The position numbers and the translations under genes were made by a program. Shown here one piece after another: positions 29,142 to 39,306 of a DNA stretch of 64,000 nt (positions within the stretch are counted from its first letter, which is position 1; each line of letters begins with the position of its first letter). Origin of the DNA: Pseudomonas fuscovaginae SE-1 (GTDB taxonomy: Bacteria; Pseudomonadota; Gammaproteobacteria; Pseudomonadales; Pseudomonadaceae). The notes under the pieces are model-generated. The model made no database searches. It was not told the DNA's origin and saw only the letters and a program-made list of their open reading frames with translations. The DNA lies in contig NZ_AQOH01000067.1 of assembly GCF_000364705.1 (NCBI RefSeq), forward strand, positions 1 to 64,000. Reading direction: 5' to 3'.

Positions 29142-29693
29142 ATGCAGCTACGTAATTCCTCTTCCCGCTACGGTGCAGTCAGCATGTTCCTGCACTGGGG
29201 CGTGGCTCTGGTGGTCTTCGGTCTTTTTGCGCTGGGCTTGTGGATGGTCGGTCTCGACTACTACAGCGAGTACCGCAAGGCCGCTCCGGATCTGCATAAA
29301 AGTATCGGCTTGACCCTGTTCGCGGTGATGGTCGTACGGCTGGTCTGGCGCTTCGTCAGCCCGCCGCCGCCGGCACCGTCCAATCATGGCCGCCTGACCC
29401 GACTGGGGGCGAAGTTCGGCCATGCGTTCCTCTATCTGGGCCTTTTCGCCCTGATGTTCTCCGGGTACCTGATTTCCACCGCAGAAGGTGTCGGGATTCC
29501 GGTGTTCAATCTGTTCGACGTGCCGGCCTGGATTTCCAGCATCCCCGACCAGGCGGATGTGGCTGGCACGGTGCACCTGTACCTGGCCTGGACCGTGGTT
29601 ATCTTTGCCGTTCTCCATGGCCTGGCCGCGCTGAAACACCACTTTATCGATCGTGATGCGACGCTGACCCGCATGCTGGGTCGCAAAGCCTGA
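29142..29693 (+). CDS. cytochrome b561-family membrane protein (YceJ-like)
   Basis: A 183-residue bacterial cytochrome b561 with four predicted transmembrane helices. Histidines suited to bind two b-type hemes are placed at [11 protein letters not shown] (about 18), [16 protein letters not shown] and the last-helix [13 protein letters not shown] motif. These proteins pass electrons between quinones and periplasmic partners. ATG 29142 is preferred because AGGA is correctly spaced from it and not from the ATG at 29130. It is followed 31 bases later by yceI, the same arrangement as E. coli yceJ-yceI. Confidence 0.92.
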   Translation: MQLRNSSSRYGAVSMFLHWGVALVVFGLFALGLWMVGLDYYSEYRKAAPDLHKSIGLTLFAVMVVRLVWRFVSPPPPAPSNHGRLTRLGAKFGHAFLYLGLFALMFSGYLISTAEGVGIPVFNLFDVPAWISSIPDQADVAGTVHLYLAWTVVIFAVLHGLAALKHHFIDRDATLTRMLGRKA

Positions 29694-29724
29694 TGTTCAA
29701 CCTCGACTCAAAAGGAATAGAAGT

Positions 29725-30303
29725 ATGTTGAAAAAGACTCTCGCCGCCCTGGCAATCGGTACTGCACTGTTCACTGCCGGTCAGGCGATGGCCGCTGACT
29801 ACGTGATCGACAAGGAAGGCCAGCACGCCTTCATCGACTGGAAGATCAGCCACCTGGGCTACAGCTTCGTACACGGTACCTTCAAGGACTGGAGCGGCAA
29901 GTTCAGCTTCGACGCCAAGGCGCCTGAAGCGAGCAAGATCGAGGTCGAACTGAAGACCGCCAGCCTGTTCTCCAACCACGCCGAGCGTGACAAGCACATC
30001 GCCAGCAAGGACTTCCTGGACGTTGCCAAGTATCCGGAAGCCAAGTTCGTCTCCACCAGTGTCAAATCCACTGGCGAGAAGACGGCTGACGTGACCGGTG
30101 ACCTGACCCTGCACGGCGTGACCAAGCCGGTGACCTTCAAGGCCACCTTCAACGGTGAAGGCAAGGACCCATGGGGCGGCTACCGTGCCGGCTTCAACGG
30201 TACCACCACCCTCAACCTGAACGATTTCGGCATCAAGGGGCCGGGCCCGTCTTCCCAGACCCTGGACCTGGACATCTCCTTCGAAGGCGTACAGGCCAAG
30301 TAA
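29725..30303 (+). CDS. YceI-family periplasmic protein
   Basis: A 192-residue secreted protein with a signal peptide (residues 1-23, cleaved after AMA) and a YceI lipocalin-like barrel ([33 protein letters not shown]). Members bind isoprenoid or quinone-like lipids, which fits the cytochrome b561 gene just upstream. E. coli YceI is induced by base and osmotic stress. An AAAGGA sits before the ATG. The gene ends before a degraded REP region and a strong bidirectional terminator. Confidence 0.95.
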   Translation: MLKKTLAALAIGTALFTAGQAMAADYVIDKEGQHAFIDWKISHLGYSFVHGTFKDWSGKFSFDAKAPEASKIEVELKTASLFSNHAERDKHIASKDFLDVAKYPEAKFVSTSVKSTGEKTADVTGDLTLHGVTKPVTFKATFNGEGKDPWGGYRAGFNGTTTLNLNDFGIKGPGPSSQTLDLDISFEGVQAK

Positions 30304-30318
30304 CACCTTCCCGGCATG

Positions 30319-30380
30319 AGCAGAGCTTGCTCGCGAAGGGGCCGATGGGCATGGCTTCGCGGGCAAACCCTACTCCTTCC
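30319..30380. repeat. degraded REP doublet
   Basis: The segments GAGCTTGCTCGCGAAGG and GGCTTCGCGGGCAAACCC face one another after yceI and resemble the two arms of the better preserved REP doublets at 48.4 and 58.7 kb, with several mismatches. Confidence 0.5.
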
Positions 30381-30399
30381 TGCCGGAGAAGCGGGCCAC

Positions 30400-30445
30400 A
30401 ATGAAAAACGCCCCCGGTTCTCGCGAGCCGGGGGCGTTTTTCATT
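30400..30445. terminator. bidirectional rho-independent terminator between yceI and rhlE
   Basis: Perfect 14-base arms AAAAACGCCCCCGG (30404-30417) and CCGGGGGCGTTTTT (30428-30441) flank a 10-base loop. An A tract on one side and a T tract on the other make it functional for both convergent genes. Confidence 0.93.
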
Positions 30446-30457
30446 GCCTGGGAAACA

Positions 30458-32293
30458 TCAGCGGTTGCGGGTCAGCAACGCCGGTTTTTCACCGCGTGGG
30501 CGGTTCGGCAACTGGTCCAACTGTTCAGGCGTCAGGGAGCGATCGATTTTCGACTCCTTGTGCATGATTTTCGGCTGGTTCTCACGTGGGCTTTTCACCG
30601 CCGGTTCCTGGCGGAACGCCTGATCGTCACGGGCCGGACGACGGTTGCGCGAGTCGTCGCGACGCGGCTGACCATCGCGCGATGCGCCATTGCGGCCATT
30701 GCGCTTCTGGGTGCCCGTGCCAGCACCTGCGCCGTTGCTGCCGCGCTGGCCATTCTGCCGGCCCTGGCCCTGGGGGGCACCGCCACGGGCTGCGCCTTGT
30801 CCGCCGCCGCCAGGACGACGCCCACGGCCCTGTGGCTTGGCGGCCTGGGGTACGTAGTCGACACGGTTACCGAAGTTGTCCACGTCATCATCGAGGAACT
30901 CTTCCGGGTCACGATCCGGCGCCGGGCGCGGGATTTGGCGCTGCTGGGGCTGCTGCTCGCGAGGTTTGTGCTCGCGGGCCGGACGCTCGCCGCGACCACT
31001 GTTCGCCGACTTCTCCTTGCCCCCCTTGTCCTTGCCCTTGTCCTTGCGGCCACTGCCGCCGCCGTCGCCACGCGGAGCCCGGGCGTTGCGCGGGTTGCGG
31101 CCTTCCGGACGCTCGCGCGCTTCCGGCTTTTCCGCTTCCACGGCGCTGGCGTCGAAGCCCATCAGGTCGCCGTCGGCGATCTTCTGCCTGGTCATGCGCT
31201 CGATGCTTTTCAGCAACTTCTCTTCGTCCGGGGCGACCAGGGAAATCGCCTCGCCCGAACGACCGGCGCGGCCGGTACGACCGATGCGGTGCACGTAGTC
31301 TTCATCGACGTTCGGCAGTTCGAAGTTGACCACATGTGGCAATTGGTCGATATCCAGGCCGCGGGCGGCGATATCGGTGGCGACCAGGATGCGGATCTCG
31401 CCGGCCTTGAAGTCGGCCAGGGCCTTGGTGCGGGCGTTCTGGCTCTTGTTGCCGTGGATCGCCGCGGCGGTCAGGCCGTGCTTGTCCAGGTACTCGGCCA
31501 GGCGGTTGGCGCCGTGCTTGGTGCGGGTGAACACCAGCACCTGTTCCCAGGCGCCGGTGGTGATCAGGTGGGCCAGCAGGGCGCGCTTGTGGCTGGCGGC
31601 CAGGCGGAACACACGCTGTTCGATACGCTCGACCGTGGTGTTCGGCGGCGTCACCTCGATGCGTTCCGGGTTGTGCAGCAGCTTGCTGGCCAGGTCGGTG
31701 ATGTCCTTGGAGAAGGTCGCCGAGAACAGCAGGTTCTGCCGCTTGGCCGGCAGCCGCGCGAGGACCTTCTTCACGTCATGGACGAAGCCCATGTCGAGCA
31801 TGCGGTCGGCTTCGTCCAGCACGAGGATTTCCACGTGGGACAGGTCGACACTGCCTTGCCCGGCCAGGTCCAGCAGGCGCCCCGGGCAAGCGACGAGCAC
31901 GTCGACGCCACGGGCCATGGCCTGGATCTGCGGGTTCATGCCGACACCGCCGAAAATGCAGGCACTGACGAATTTCAGGTCGCGGGCATAGAGCTTGAAG
32001 CTGTCGTGCACCTGGGCGGCCAGTTCGCGGGTCGGGGTCAGGACCAGAACGCGCGGTTGGCGCGGGCCGTGACGCTGGGATTTGTCCGGGTGACCGTTGG
32101 GGAACAACCGCTCCAGAATCGGGAGGGCGAAGCCGCCGGTTTTACCAGTACCTGTCTGTGCCGCGACCATCAGGTCGCGACCTTGCAACACGGCGGGAAT
32201 GGCCCGCTGTTGCACCGGAGTAGGCTCGGTATAGCCGGCAGCCTCGATGGCGCCGACCAAAGCCTCGGAGAGACCGAGGGAAGCAAAGGACAT
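30458..32293 (-). CDS. rhlE: RhlE-type DEAD-box RNA helicase
   Basis: A 611-residue ATP-dependent RNA helicase. The Q motif (PTPVQQRAI), Walker [10 protein letters not shown] at 44-52, DEAD at 160-163, SAT (LLFSATFSK) and motif [12 protein letters not shown] are all present in the core of about 380 residues. The C-terminal 220 residues are low-complexity, rich in Arg, Gly, Asn, Gln and Pro (for example [16 protein letters not shown]), the type of tail that binds RNA and promotes condensation. Helicases of this group support ribosome assembly and mRNA decay and often aid cold growth. It starts about 250 bases after a plausible promoter, giving a long leader. Confidence 0.94.
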   Translation of the reverse strand: MSFASLGLSEALVGAIEAAGYTEPTPVQQRAIPAVLQGRDLMVAAQTGTGKTGGFALPILERLFPNGHPDKSQRHGPRQPRVLVLTPTRELAAQVHDSFKLYARDLKFVSACIFGGVGMNPQIQAMARGVDVLVACPGRLLDLAGQGSVDLSHVEILVLDEADRMLDMGFVHDVKKVLARLPAKRQNLLFSATFSKDITDLASKLLHNPERIEVTPPNTTVERIEQRVFRLAASHKRALLAHLITTGAWEQVLVFTRTKHGANRLAEYLDKHGLTAAAIHGNKSQNARTKALADFKAGEIRILVATDIAARGLDIDQLPHVVNFELPNVDEDYVHRIGRTGRAGRSGEAISLVAPDEEKLLKSIERMTRQKIADGDLMGFDASAVEAEKPEARERPEGRNPRNARAPRGDGGGSGRKDKGKDKGGKEKSANSGRGERPAREHKPREQQPQQRQIPRPAPDRDPEEFLDDDVDNFGNRVDYVPQAAKPQGRGRRPGGGGQGAARGGAPQGQGRQNGQRGSNGAGAGTGTQKRNGRNGASRDGQPRRDDSRNRRPARDDQAFRQEPAVKSPRENQPKIMHKESKIDRSLTPEQLDQLPNRPRGEKPALLTRNR

Positions 32294-32599
32294 GAGTAAT
32301 CCTGTTCAGTTAGGGCAAAGCCCGATGGGAATCTTGCCTGGCGCGAATGGCATCTGGGAGCTGAACGAAAGCGGCCGGCAGCGTGTGCGGCGTTTTCCTG
32401 TTCGGTCCTGGAGGACGCAATCCCGTCCGGTAATGCTGGATCTTGAGGCTCTACGCACGGCGCGCGCTGGCTCTTGGGCGGCGCAGGTCACTGTGTCGGA
32501 ATACCTGATGCAAGGTCGAGCGTCCGGGCGTAAGCCTGGCGGGAACACCGGAGTATAACAGAGCAATCGGTCTGTGCCGCTTTCCTGCTGCTCAACGGT
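32294..32599 (-). promoter_or_regulatory. rhlE leader and candidate promoter
   Basis: This 306-base gap upstream of rhlE has no convincing gene. A near-consensus -10 hexamer TATACT (minus strand, 32552-32557) would start transcription near 32545 and give an untranslated leader of about 250 bases. The -35 is poor. Long leaders are common for cold-regulated helicase genes, but no specific motif is visible. Confidence 0.35.
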
Positions 32600-33358
32600 T
32601 CACTGCTTTTTTCCGCTGTCGGGCGAGCCGGCATAGCGGACGTTGAGTTCGGCATAGGCCGGTTCGCGCTTGAACCGCTTGAGTTCGGCGTTGAATCGCT
32701 GCATCAGCAGGTCCATGCCGGTATTGCGGCGCAGGGCCAGGTATTGCCGGTTACGGCTGATCACGGTCGGGTACTGGACGATCCGCTCCTGCAGATTCAA
32801 CTCGTTGAGCACATGCTGGCCGACGCGGCGGTCGGTGATCAGCAGGTCGATGCGCCCCAGCGCGAGCTTGCCGAAGTTGGATTCCTGGCTGGGAGCCGGT
32901 TCGCGTCGGAACAGGCGCGATTCATTGAATTGCGGGCTGTACTGGTAACCAGGGGAGACGCCCACGGTCAGCCCGCGCAGGTCATCCAGGCTGTCGAACG
33001 GGTGGGGGTGGGCCTTGGCGTAGAAGAGCACGAATTCCACTTCGGAGAGGGCTTCTGCGGGATAGAGCAGCTTGTCGTCGCGCTGACTGCTGTGAAAGAT
33101 GTCCAGAACACCGTCGGCCTTGCCCTGTTCGAGCATCGCCAGGCAGCGTTTCCAGGGCAGGAACTGCCATTCCACCTCGATCCCCAGGCGCTGGAAGACG
33201 ATCGCCGTGGTCTCGTAGTCCAGTCCCTTGGTCTGGCCATTCTCCTCGAAGACATAGGGCGCCCAGGGTTCGGTGACGATACGCAGTCGCTCGCCGCGGG
33301 CCGTCAGGCTCAGGCAAGTCAGGAGAATGGCTGTCAGAAGCTGGGCAATGACGGGCAT
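32600..33358 (-). CDS. periplasmic solute-binding protein, family 3 type
   Basis: A 252-residue secreted protein of the SBP_bac_3 family, the class that binds amino acids. A signal peptide covers about 1-22 (cleavage after ARG), followed by LRIVTEPWAPYVFEENGQTKGLDYETTAIVFQRLG and WQFLPWKRCLAMLEQGKADGVLDIF, the typical first lobe. No permease or ATPase genes are adjacent, so it may be an orphan receptor or a signalling-type protein rather than part of an ABC importer. Ligand unknown. Confidence 0.85.
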   Translation of the reverse strand: MPVIAQLLTAILLTCLSLTARGERLRIVTEPWAPYVFEENGQTKGLDYETTAIVFQRLGIEVEWQFLPWKRCLAMLEQGKADGVLDIFHSSQRDDKLLYPAEALSEVEFVLFYAKAHPHPFDSLDDLRGLTVGVSPGYQYSPQFNESRLFRREPAPSQESNFGKLALGRIDLLITDRRVGQHVLNELNLQERIVQYPTVISRNRQYLALRRNTGMDLLMQRFNAELKRFKREPAYAELNVRYAGSPDSGKKQ

Positions 33359-33427
33359 TGCCAGAGAGTACGCTGGAGAGGCGACAAATAGCCAGAGGCC
33401 CGTGACAGCTCTGCTCCGGGAGTATTG

Positions 33428-34504
33428 TCAGGTGGTCCGGATCAGGTGCTGGTAGATAGTGTCGCGTCGTTTTCCCAGTACCAGACGGATGATCGGCTGA
33501 TTGAACCAGCGCTCCAACTGATGAGCGTCCAGGTCTTCCTTTTGGCGGCTCTGGGCGTTTTCACGCGCTTTGTCCCACCAGACCGGCGAGCAGGCCTGGT
33601 CGAACTCGTTGGTGTGCCGGTAGCAGCCGTAGAGAATCTCGCGCATGAACTGGCGTTGATTTCCTGGCAGTGCCAGTGTGACCAGCTTGTAAAGCATGCG
33701 CTGCAAGGCGGGAGGGCGTGGCAGGGTTGCTGTTACCTTGGCTGTGTCATCGAGGGCGGCCTGGCTGGTCGGTGCGTCCCCATGTTTTTTCAGCCACGCC
33801 TGGGTTTTCGCCCGGAACAACTGCTTGCGACTCCAGTAATGGTGGATCAGGTCGGGGCACTCACGTACTTCACGGTTCCTGTAGGCCGCCACCGACAGGC
33901 AGAACTCTTCGAGCGTATAGGCGCCGTTGGCCAGTGGGAACAGTTCGTCCATCAGTTGGATCGACCGATCCAGCACTTCGGCATCGCTGCGCATCAGACC
34001 GATGACACCTGAGTTGAGCAAGGGCATCTGGTCGTCGGCGAGCTGTCTTTCCAGAAGCTGCGGTGCCAATGCCTTATACAGGATCGAGTCCTTGTTGGCT
34101 CCATAGTGCAGGCCGAAGGCGTTGCATAGCACTACGCCTGGCTGAACCCGGCGAAACAGCTCCAGCGGTGAAACGTGGAAAAAAGTGTCCGTGTCGATCA
34201 ACAGGGCCTTTTCATGTTGCTCCAGCACTGTGCGCAGCAGGACGTGCTTGGTTCGGAAATGGTAGCCGTGAGGTGCGCTCCACTGCGTACGAGTGGCGGC
34301 ATCCAGAAGGTGAACATGGACCGGCAGTTGCCGATAAGGCTGGGGATCATCCGTGAACACCTGGATGTCGAGCGCCTCGTCTGGTGTTTCCCTGAGGCCT
34401 GCCAGGGCGCTGCAGATACTGAAGATTGCTTCCTGGTGGTAGGTATGGGCCCCGAATACCAGGTAGACCAGTTGAGGGGTGGCGGTTGACGGGACGCTGG
34501 ACAT
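33428..34504 (-). CDS. glycosyltransferase-like protein of unknown function
   Basis: A 358-residue cytoplasmic protein that I cannot assign to a named gene. It opens with a Rossmann-like strand (QLVYLVFGAHTYHQEAIFSICSAL), and carries a DxD-type motif in KALLIDTDTFFHVSP, the divalent metal and nucleotide-sugar signature of GT-A glycosyltransferases. A later block MPLLNSGVIGLMRSD fits the acceptor region of GT8-like enzymes. ATG 34504 is chosen: a metF terminator stem covers 34537-34566, which an earlier start would overlap, and GGAAG precedes 34504. It stands alone between terminators. Confidence 0.7.
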   Translation of the reverse strand: MSSVPSTATPQLVYLVFGAHTYHQEAIFSICSALAGLRETPDEALDIQVFTDDPQPYRQLPVHVHLLDAATRTQWSAPHGYHFRTKHVLLRTVLEQHEKALLIDTDTFFHVSPLELFRRVQPGVVLCNAFGLHYGANKDSILYKALAPQLLERQLADDQMPLLNSGVIGLMRSDAEVLDRSIQLMDELFPLANGAYTLEEFCLSVAAYRNREVRECPDLIHHYWSRKQLFRAKTQAWLKKHGDAPTSQAALDDTAKVTATLPRPPALQRMLYKLVTLALPGNQRQFMREILYGCYRHTNEFDQACSPVWWDKARENAQSRQKEDLDAHQLERWFNQPIIRLVLGKRRDTIYQHLIRTT

Positions 34505-34536
34505 TGGATTGTGGTCTTCCATGAAGTGCTTGGGCA

Positions 34537-34566
34537 GTAAAAAAGGCCTTGGGTTCTCCAAGGCCT
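34537..34566 (-). terminator. rho-independent terminator after metF
   Basis: On the minus strand, AGGCCTTGG, a five-base loop and CCAAGGCCT are followed by TTTTTT. It ends the ahcY-metF transcript, and it also sets the lower limit for the start of the next gene. Confidence 0.85.
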
Positions 34567-34585
34567 CTGCTGGGTTGTCGCCGAA

Positions 34586-35431
34586 TCAGCGCGGCAGCTT
34601 GAGGTTGTTCCACACCGCGAGGCTCGGTTCGGCCAGGTTCAGGGTATAGAAATGCAGCCCCGGGGCACCGCCTTGCAGCAGGCGTTCGCACATCTCGGTG
34701 ATCACCTGCTCGCCGAAGGCCTGGATGCTCTGACTGTCATCGCCGTAGGCTTCCAGCTGCTTGCGGATCCAGCGTGGGATTTCCGCGCCGCAGGCGTCGG
34801 AGAAGCGTGCCAGCTTGCTGTAGTTGGTGATCGGCATGATGCCCGGCACGATCGGGATGTTCACGCCCATTGCCCGTACGCGGTCGACGAAGTAGAAGTA
34901 GCTGTCGGCGTTGAAGAAGTACTGGGTGATCGCGCTGTCGGCACCGGCGTTGGCCTTGTGCACGAAGTGCCGGATGTCGTCTTCGAAATTGCGCGCCTGC
35001 GGGTGCATTTCCGGGTAGGCGGCGACTTCGATGTGGAAATGGCTGCCGGTCTCTTCACGGATGAAGCTGACCAGGTCGTTGGCGTGGCGCAGCTCGCCGC
35101 TGGCCATGCCCATGCCGGAGGGCAGGTCGCCGCGCAGGGCAACGATACGCTGGATACCGGCGTCCTTGTATTGGCTCAGCAGGCCGCGCAGGTCGTTCTT
35201 GCTGTCGCCCACGCAGGACAGGTGGGGAGCGGAAGGAATCTTCACTTCGTTCTCGAGTTGCAACACGGTGTTGAGCGTGCGGTCGCGGGTCGAGCCGCCG
35301 GCACCGTAGGTGCAGGAGAAGAAGTCGGGGTTGTGGCTGGCCAACTGGCGGGCAGTGGCGAGCAGCTTTTCATGCCCAGCATCGGTCTTGGTCGGGAAGA
35401 ACTCGAAGCTGTAGCGACGATCTTGGGACAT
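34586..35431 (-). CDS. metF: 5,10-methylenetetrahydrofolate reductase
   Basis: MetF reduces 5,10-methylenetetrahydrofolate to 5-methyltetrahydrofolate with FAD, providing the methyl group for methionine synthesis. The 281-residue length is that of bacterial MetF. Visible features are RYSFEFFPTKTDAGHEKL at the N-terminus (active-site Glu within EFFPTK), ALRGDLP and the C-terminal LHFYTLN. It lies 155 bases downstream of ahcY on the same strand, with no promoter evident, so it is likely co-transcribed behind the SAH riboswitch. Confidence 0.97.
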   Translation of the reverse strand: MSQDRRYSFEFFPTKTDAGHEKLLATARQLASHNPDFFSCTYGAGGSTRDRTLNTVLQLENEVKIPSAPHLSCVGDSKNDLRGLLSQYKDAGIQRIVALRGDLPSGMGMASGELRHANDLVSFIREETGSHFHIEVAAYPEMHPQARNFEDDIRHFVHKANAGADSAITQYFFNADSYFYFVDRVRAMGVNIPIVPGIMPITNYSKLARFSDACGAEIPRWIRKQLEAYGDDSQSIQAFGEQVITEMCERLLQGGAPGLHFYTLNLAEPSLAVWNNLKLPR

Positions 35432-35458
35432 GGTAATACCTGTGGAAGCTCAGAATAC

Positions 35459-35548
35459 CAGTGTGGGAGCCGCTTGCCCACGATGCGGGGGCCTCGGTTG
35501 TGCAACCGTACCGAGGCGCCGCCATCGCCGGCAAGCCAGCTCCCACAA
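35459..35548. repeat. long hairpin repeat between ahcY and metF
   Basis: Outer arms GTGGGAGC (35463-35470) and GCTCCCAC (35539-35546) enclose an inner stem GGCCTCGGT and ACCGTACCGAGGC. This is a different Pseudomonas intergenic repeat type from the REP doublets. Its position inside a probable operon suggests it may modulate read-through or mRNA decay between ahcY and metF. Confidence 0.6.
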
Positions 35549-35586
35549 CAGCCTGCTCTCGCCGGGAGAGCAGGCAACCAGGCCGA

Positions 35587-37123
<1,537 letters not shown>

Positions 37124-37320
37124 GGTGGCGGGAAAACGGTATCAGGGAAAGATGACCGTTTTGATCGGCGCTGAGTATAGCGGCCTGTGGTGGACTTCCC
37201 AAGGGTTTCCGTCGGTTCGATGAAGAATGCCCATGGCGACCATAGTCGAGTGTTCATGGAGCTTGACCGTACGGTCTGCCATCATGGTCGGCATCAATGG
37301 CAAGACGGTCAGGAGCGCGC

Positions 37321-37728
37321 ATGAATTTCCACACCCGCAAATGGGTCAAACCCGAGGACCTCAACCCCAACGGCACGCTGTTCGGCGGCAGCCTGCTGCG
37401 CTGGATCGACGAGGAGGCGGCGATCTACGCCATCGTCCAGCTGGGCAACCAGCGGGTGGTGACCAAGTACATCTCCGAGATCAACTTCGTCAGTGCCTCG
37501 CGCCAGGGTGACATCATCGAGTTGGGTATCACCGCCACCGAATTCGGCCGCACCTCGATCACCCTGACCTGCGAAGTGCGCAACAAGATCACCCGCAAGA
37601 GCATCCTGACCGTGGAGAAGATGGTTTTCGTCAACCTGGGTGAAGATGGCCTGCCGGCGCCCCACGGGCGGACCGAGATCAAGTACGTCAAGGACCAGTT
37701 CAAGGAAGACGAAATCAGCCCGAACTGA
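37321..37728 (+). CDS. YciA-like acyl-CoA thioesterase (hotdog fold)
   Basis: A 135-residue hotdog-domain protein related to YciA and other acyl-CoA thioesterases. Characteristic features are NPNGTLFGGSLLRWIDEEAAIYA, in which the Asn-x-x-Gly-x-x-x-Gly-Gly pattern and Asp31 region form the CoA site, and YISEINFVSASRQGDIIELG. AGGAG at 37311-37315 is close to ATG 37321; an earlier in-frame start at 37297 has no such site. Substrate preference is unknown. It is divergent from ahcY and followed by a transporter gene. Confidence 0.9.
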   Translation: MNFHTRKWVKPEDLNPNGTLFGGSLLRWIDEEAAIYAIVQLGNQRVVTKYISEINFVSASRQGDIIELGITATEFGRTSITLTCEVRNKITRKSILTVEKMVFVNLGEDGLPAPHGRTEIKYVKDQFKEDEISPN

Positions 37729-37801
37729 TCGCCGGCACCACTGAACAGCCGCGAACCCGTGGTGTCCCACTCTCAGGCACACCTCAGGGTTCAGGCGCTC
37801 G

Positions 37802-38656
37802 ATGAATACACCAGATGACGGCAAGACCCCGGACCTGTCGCCCGAAGAGCGGCAGGACGTCACACGCAACCAGCCGCCCCGGGCGGCGGTGCTGCATGAA
37901 ATCATCCGCCTGCAGGGCGACCAGGAGCTGGAGCGCAGCGTCGCCGCGCTCGGCTGGTCGGCGCTGGCCGCCGGCCTGACCATGGGCCTGTCGCTGATGG
38001 CGATGGGCCTGCTCAACTCCCGGCTGCCGGAGGGCGAGGCATTCAGGGTGATCGCCAGTTTCGGCTACTGTGCGGGCTTTCTCGCGGTGATCCTCGCACG
38101 CCAGCAGTTGTTCACCGAAAACACCCTGACGGCGGTGCTGCCGCTGATGAGCCAGCCGACCCTGAGCAACGTCGGCCGCCTGCTGCGGCTGTGGGGCGTG
38201 GTGCTGGCGGGCAACCTCTGCGGCACGCTGCTGGTGGCCTACGTGATGCTGCACCTGCCGATCTTCGACAGCAAGACCGACCTGGCCTTCCTCGAGATCG
38301 GCCGCAAGGTCATGGAGCATGAGCCGGCGCAGATGTTCGCCAAGGGCATCGTGTCCGGCTGGATGATCGCCACCATGGTCTGGATGATCCCGTCCATGGA
38401 GAGCGCGAAGATGTGGATCATCATCCTGATCACCTACCTCATGGCGTTGGGCGATTTCACCCATATCGTGGCCGGCTCGGCCGAGGTCTCTTACCTGGTA
38501 TTCGCCGGGGAACTGTCATGGCGTGAGTTCTGGCTGCACTTCGCCGGCCCTACGCTGGCCGGCAATATCATTGGTGGCAGTTGCATCTTCGCCCTGATCA
38601 GTCATGCGCAGATCCGCAGTGAGAGCGGGGCGCCGAGGGATTCGCATGATGCTTGA
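37802..38656 (+). CDS. formate/nitrite transporter (FNT) family protein
   Basis: A 284-residue protein with a hydrophilic N-terminus of about 45 residues followed by about six membrane helices, as in FNT channels of the YfdC type. Recognisable elements include LSLMAMGLLNSRL, GYCAGFLAVILARQQLFTENTLTAV and MALGDFTHIVAGSAEVSYLVFAGELS near helix five. Family members move small monovalent anions such as formate, nitrite or hydrosulfide; the YfdC branch has no settled substrate. The ATG sits 73 bases after the thioesterase gene. Confidence 0.85.
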   Translation: MNTPDDGKTPDLSPEERQDVTRNQPPRAAVLHEIIRLQGDQELERSVAALGWSALAAGLTMGLSLMAMGLLNSRLPEGEAFRVIASFGYCAGFLAVILARQQLFTENTLTAVLPLMSQPTLSNVGRLLRLWGVVLAGNLCGTLLVAYVMLHLPIFDSKTDLAFLEIGRKVMEHEPAQMFAKGIVSGWMIATMVWMIPSMESAKMWIIILITYLMALGDFTHIVAGSAEVSYLVFAGELSWREFWLHFAGPTLAGNIIGGSCIFALISHAQIRSESGAPRDSHDA

Positions 38657-38857
38657 AAAGTGACCGACCGGTTCCGGTGAGTGAGCAACGCATTCGTGTG
38701 GCGGCAGGTTTGTCAGAGTGTGAACGTATTTGCCCCGTGAGCCATCAGATGCGCTAGTGTTGTGTGCGCCGTGGCCGACTGCACCGGCTTGCGCGAAACC
38801 GGCGTGCCGGCATGCCGGTCGACATGTTCATCCAACTCCAAGAACAAGGACTTTGTC

Positions 38858-39244
38858 ATGACTCCAGCCCTCTGGTGTGTGTTGATCGCAATCTTCCTGC
38901 CTTACCTGTGTACCGGGATCGCCAAGTTCAGTGGTGGTAAGTTCGGGCCGCGGCAGAACCACGACCCGCGGGCTTTCCTGGAAACCCTCGAAGGCTTCGC
39001 CCGGCGCGCGCACGCGGCGCAACTGAACAGTTTCGAAGTGACTCCGGCCTTTGCCGCGGCAGTGATCATCGCGCATCTGGTCGGTCATGCCTCGCTGGTG
39101 ACGATCAACGTGCTGGCGGTGCTGTTCATCACCAGCCGGCTGCTGTACATCATCTGCTACCTAGCTGACTGGGCAGTACTACGCTCGGTGGTATGGGCAG
39201 TGGGGATGGCCTTGATCGCGAGTTTCTTCTTCGTTTCCATCTGA
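38858..39244 (+). CDS. MAPEG-family membrane protein
   Basis: A 128-residue membrane protein of the MAPEG superfamily, with four helices at about 3-20, 55-75, 78-98 and 105-126. The family pattern is LEGFARRAHAAQLNSFEVTPAFAAAVI, in which the charged and Asn residues form the glutathione-binding core of eukaryotic relatives. Catalysis by bacterial members is generally unknown. ATG 38858 is chosen because AAGGA lies seven bases upstream and the preceding codons are cysteine-rich and unlike any membrane protein. Confidence 0.9.
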   Translation: MTPALWCVLIAIFLPYLCTGIAKFSGGKFGPRQNHDPRAFLETLEGFARRAHAAQLNSFEVTPAFAAAVIIAHLVGHASLVTINVLAVLFITSRLLYIICYLADWAVLRSVVWAVGMALIASFFFVSI

Positions 39245-39261
39245 GGCCTGGCGAAGGCTTT

Positions 39262-39281
39262 TTCGCGGGCGTGCCCGCGAA
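39262..39281. repeat. REP core palindrome
   Basis: TTCGCGGGC, a GT spacer and GCCCGCGAA form a perfect 9-base inverted repeat between the convergent MAPEG and mltA genes. It is a single REP core that could also serve as a terminator stem. Confidence 0.7.
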
Positions 39282-39306
39282 TAGGTCCCCACGGCCTGCA
39301 TCGCAA

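Noticed and set aside
30401-32299. Long plus-strand frame over rhlE
   Set aside because: It runs opposite the helicase with no recognisable domain and overlaps the terminator hairpin at its start.
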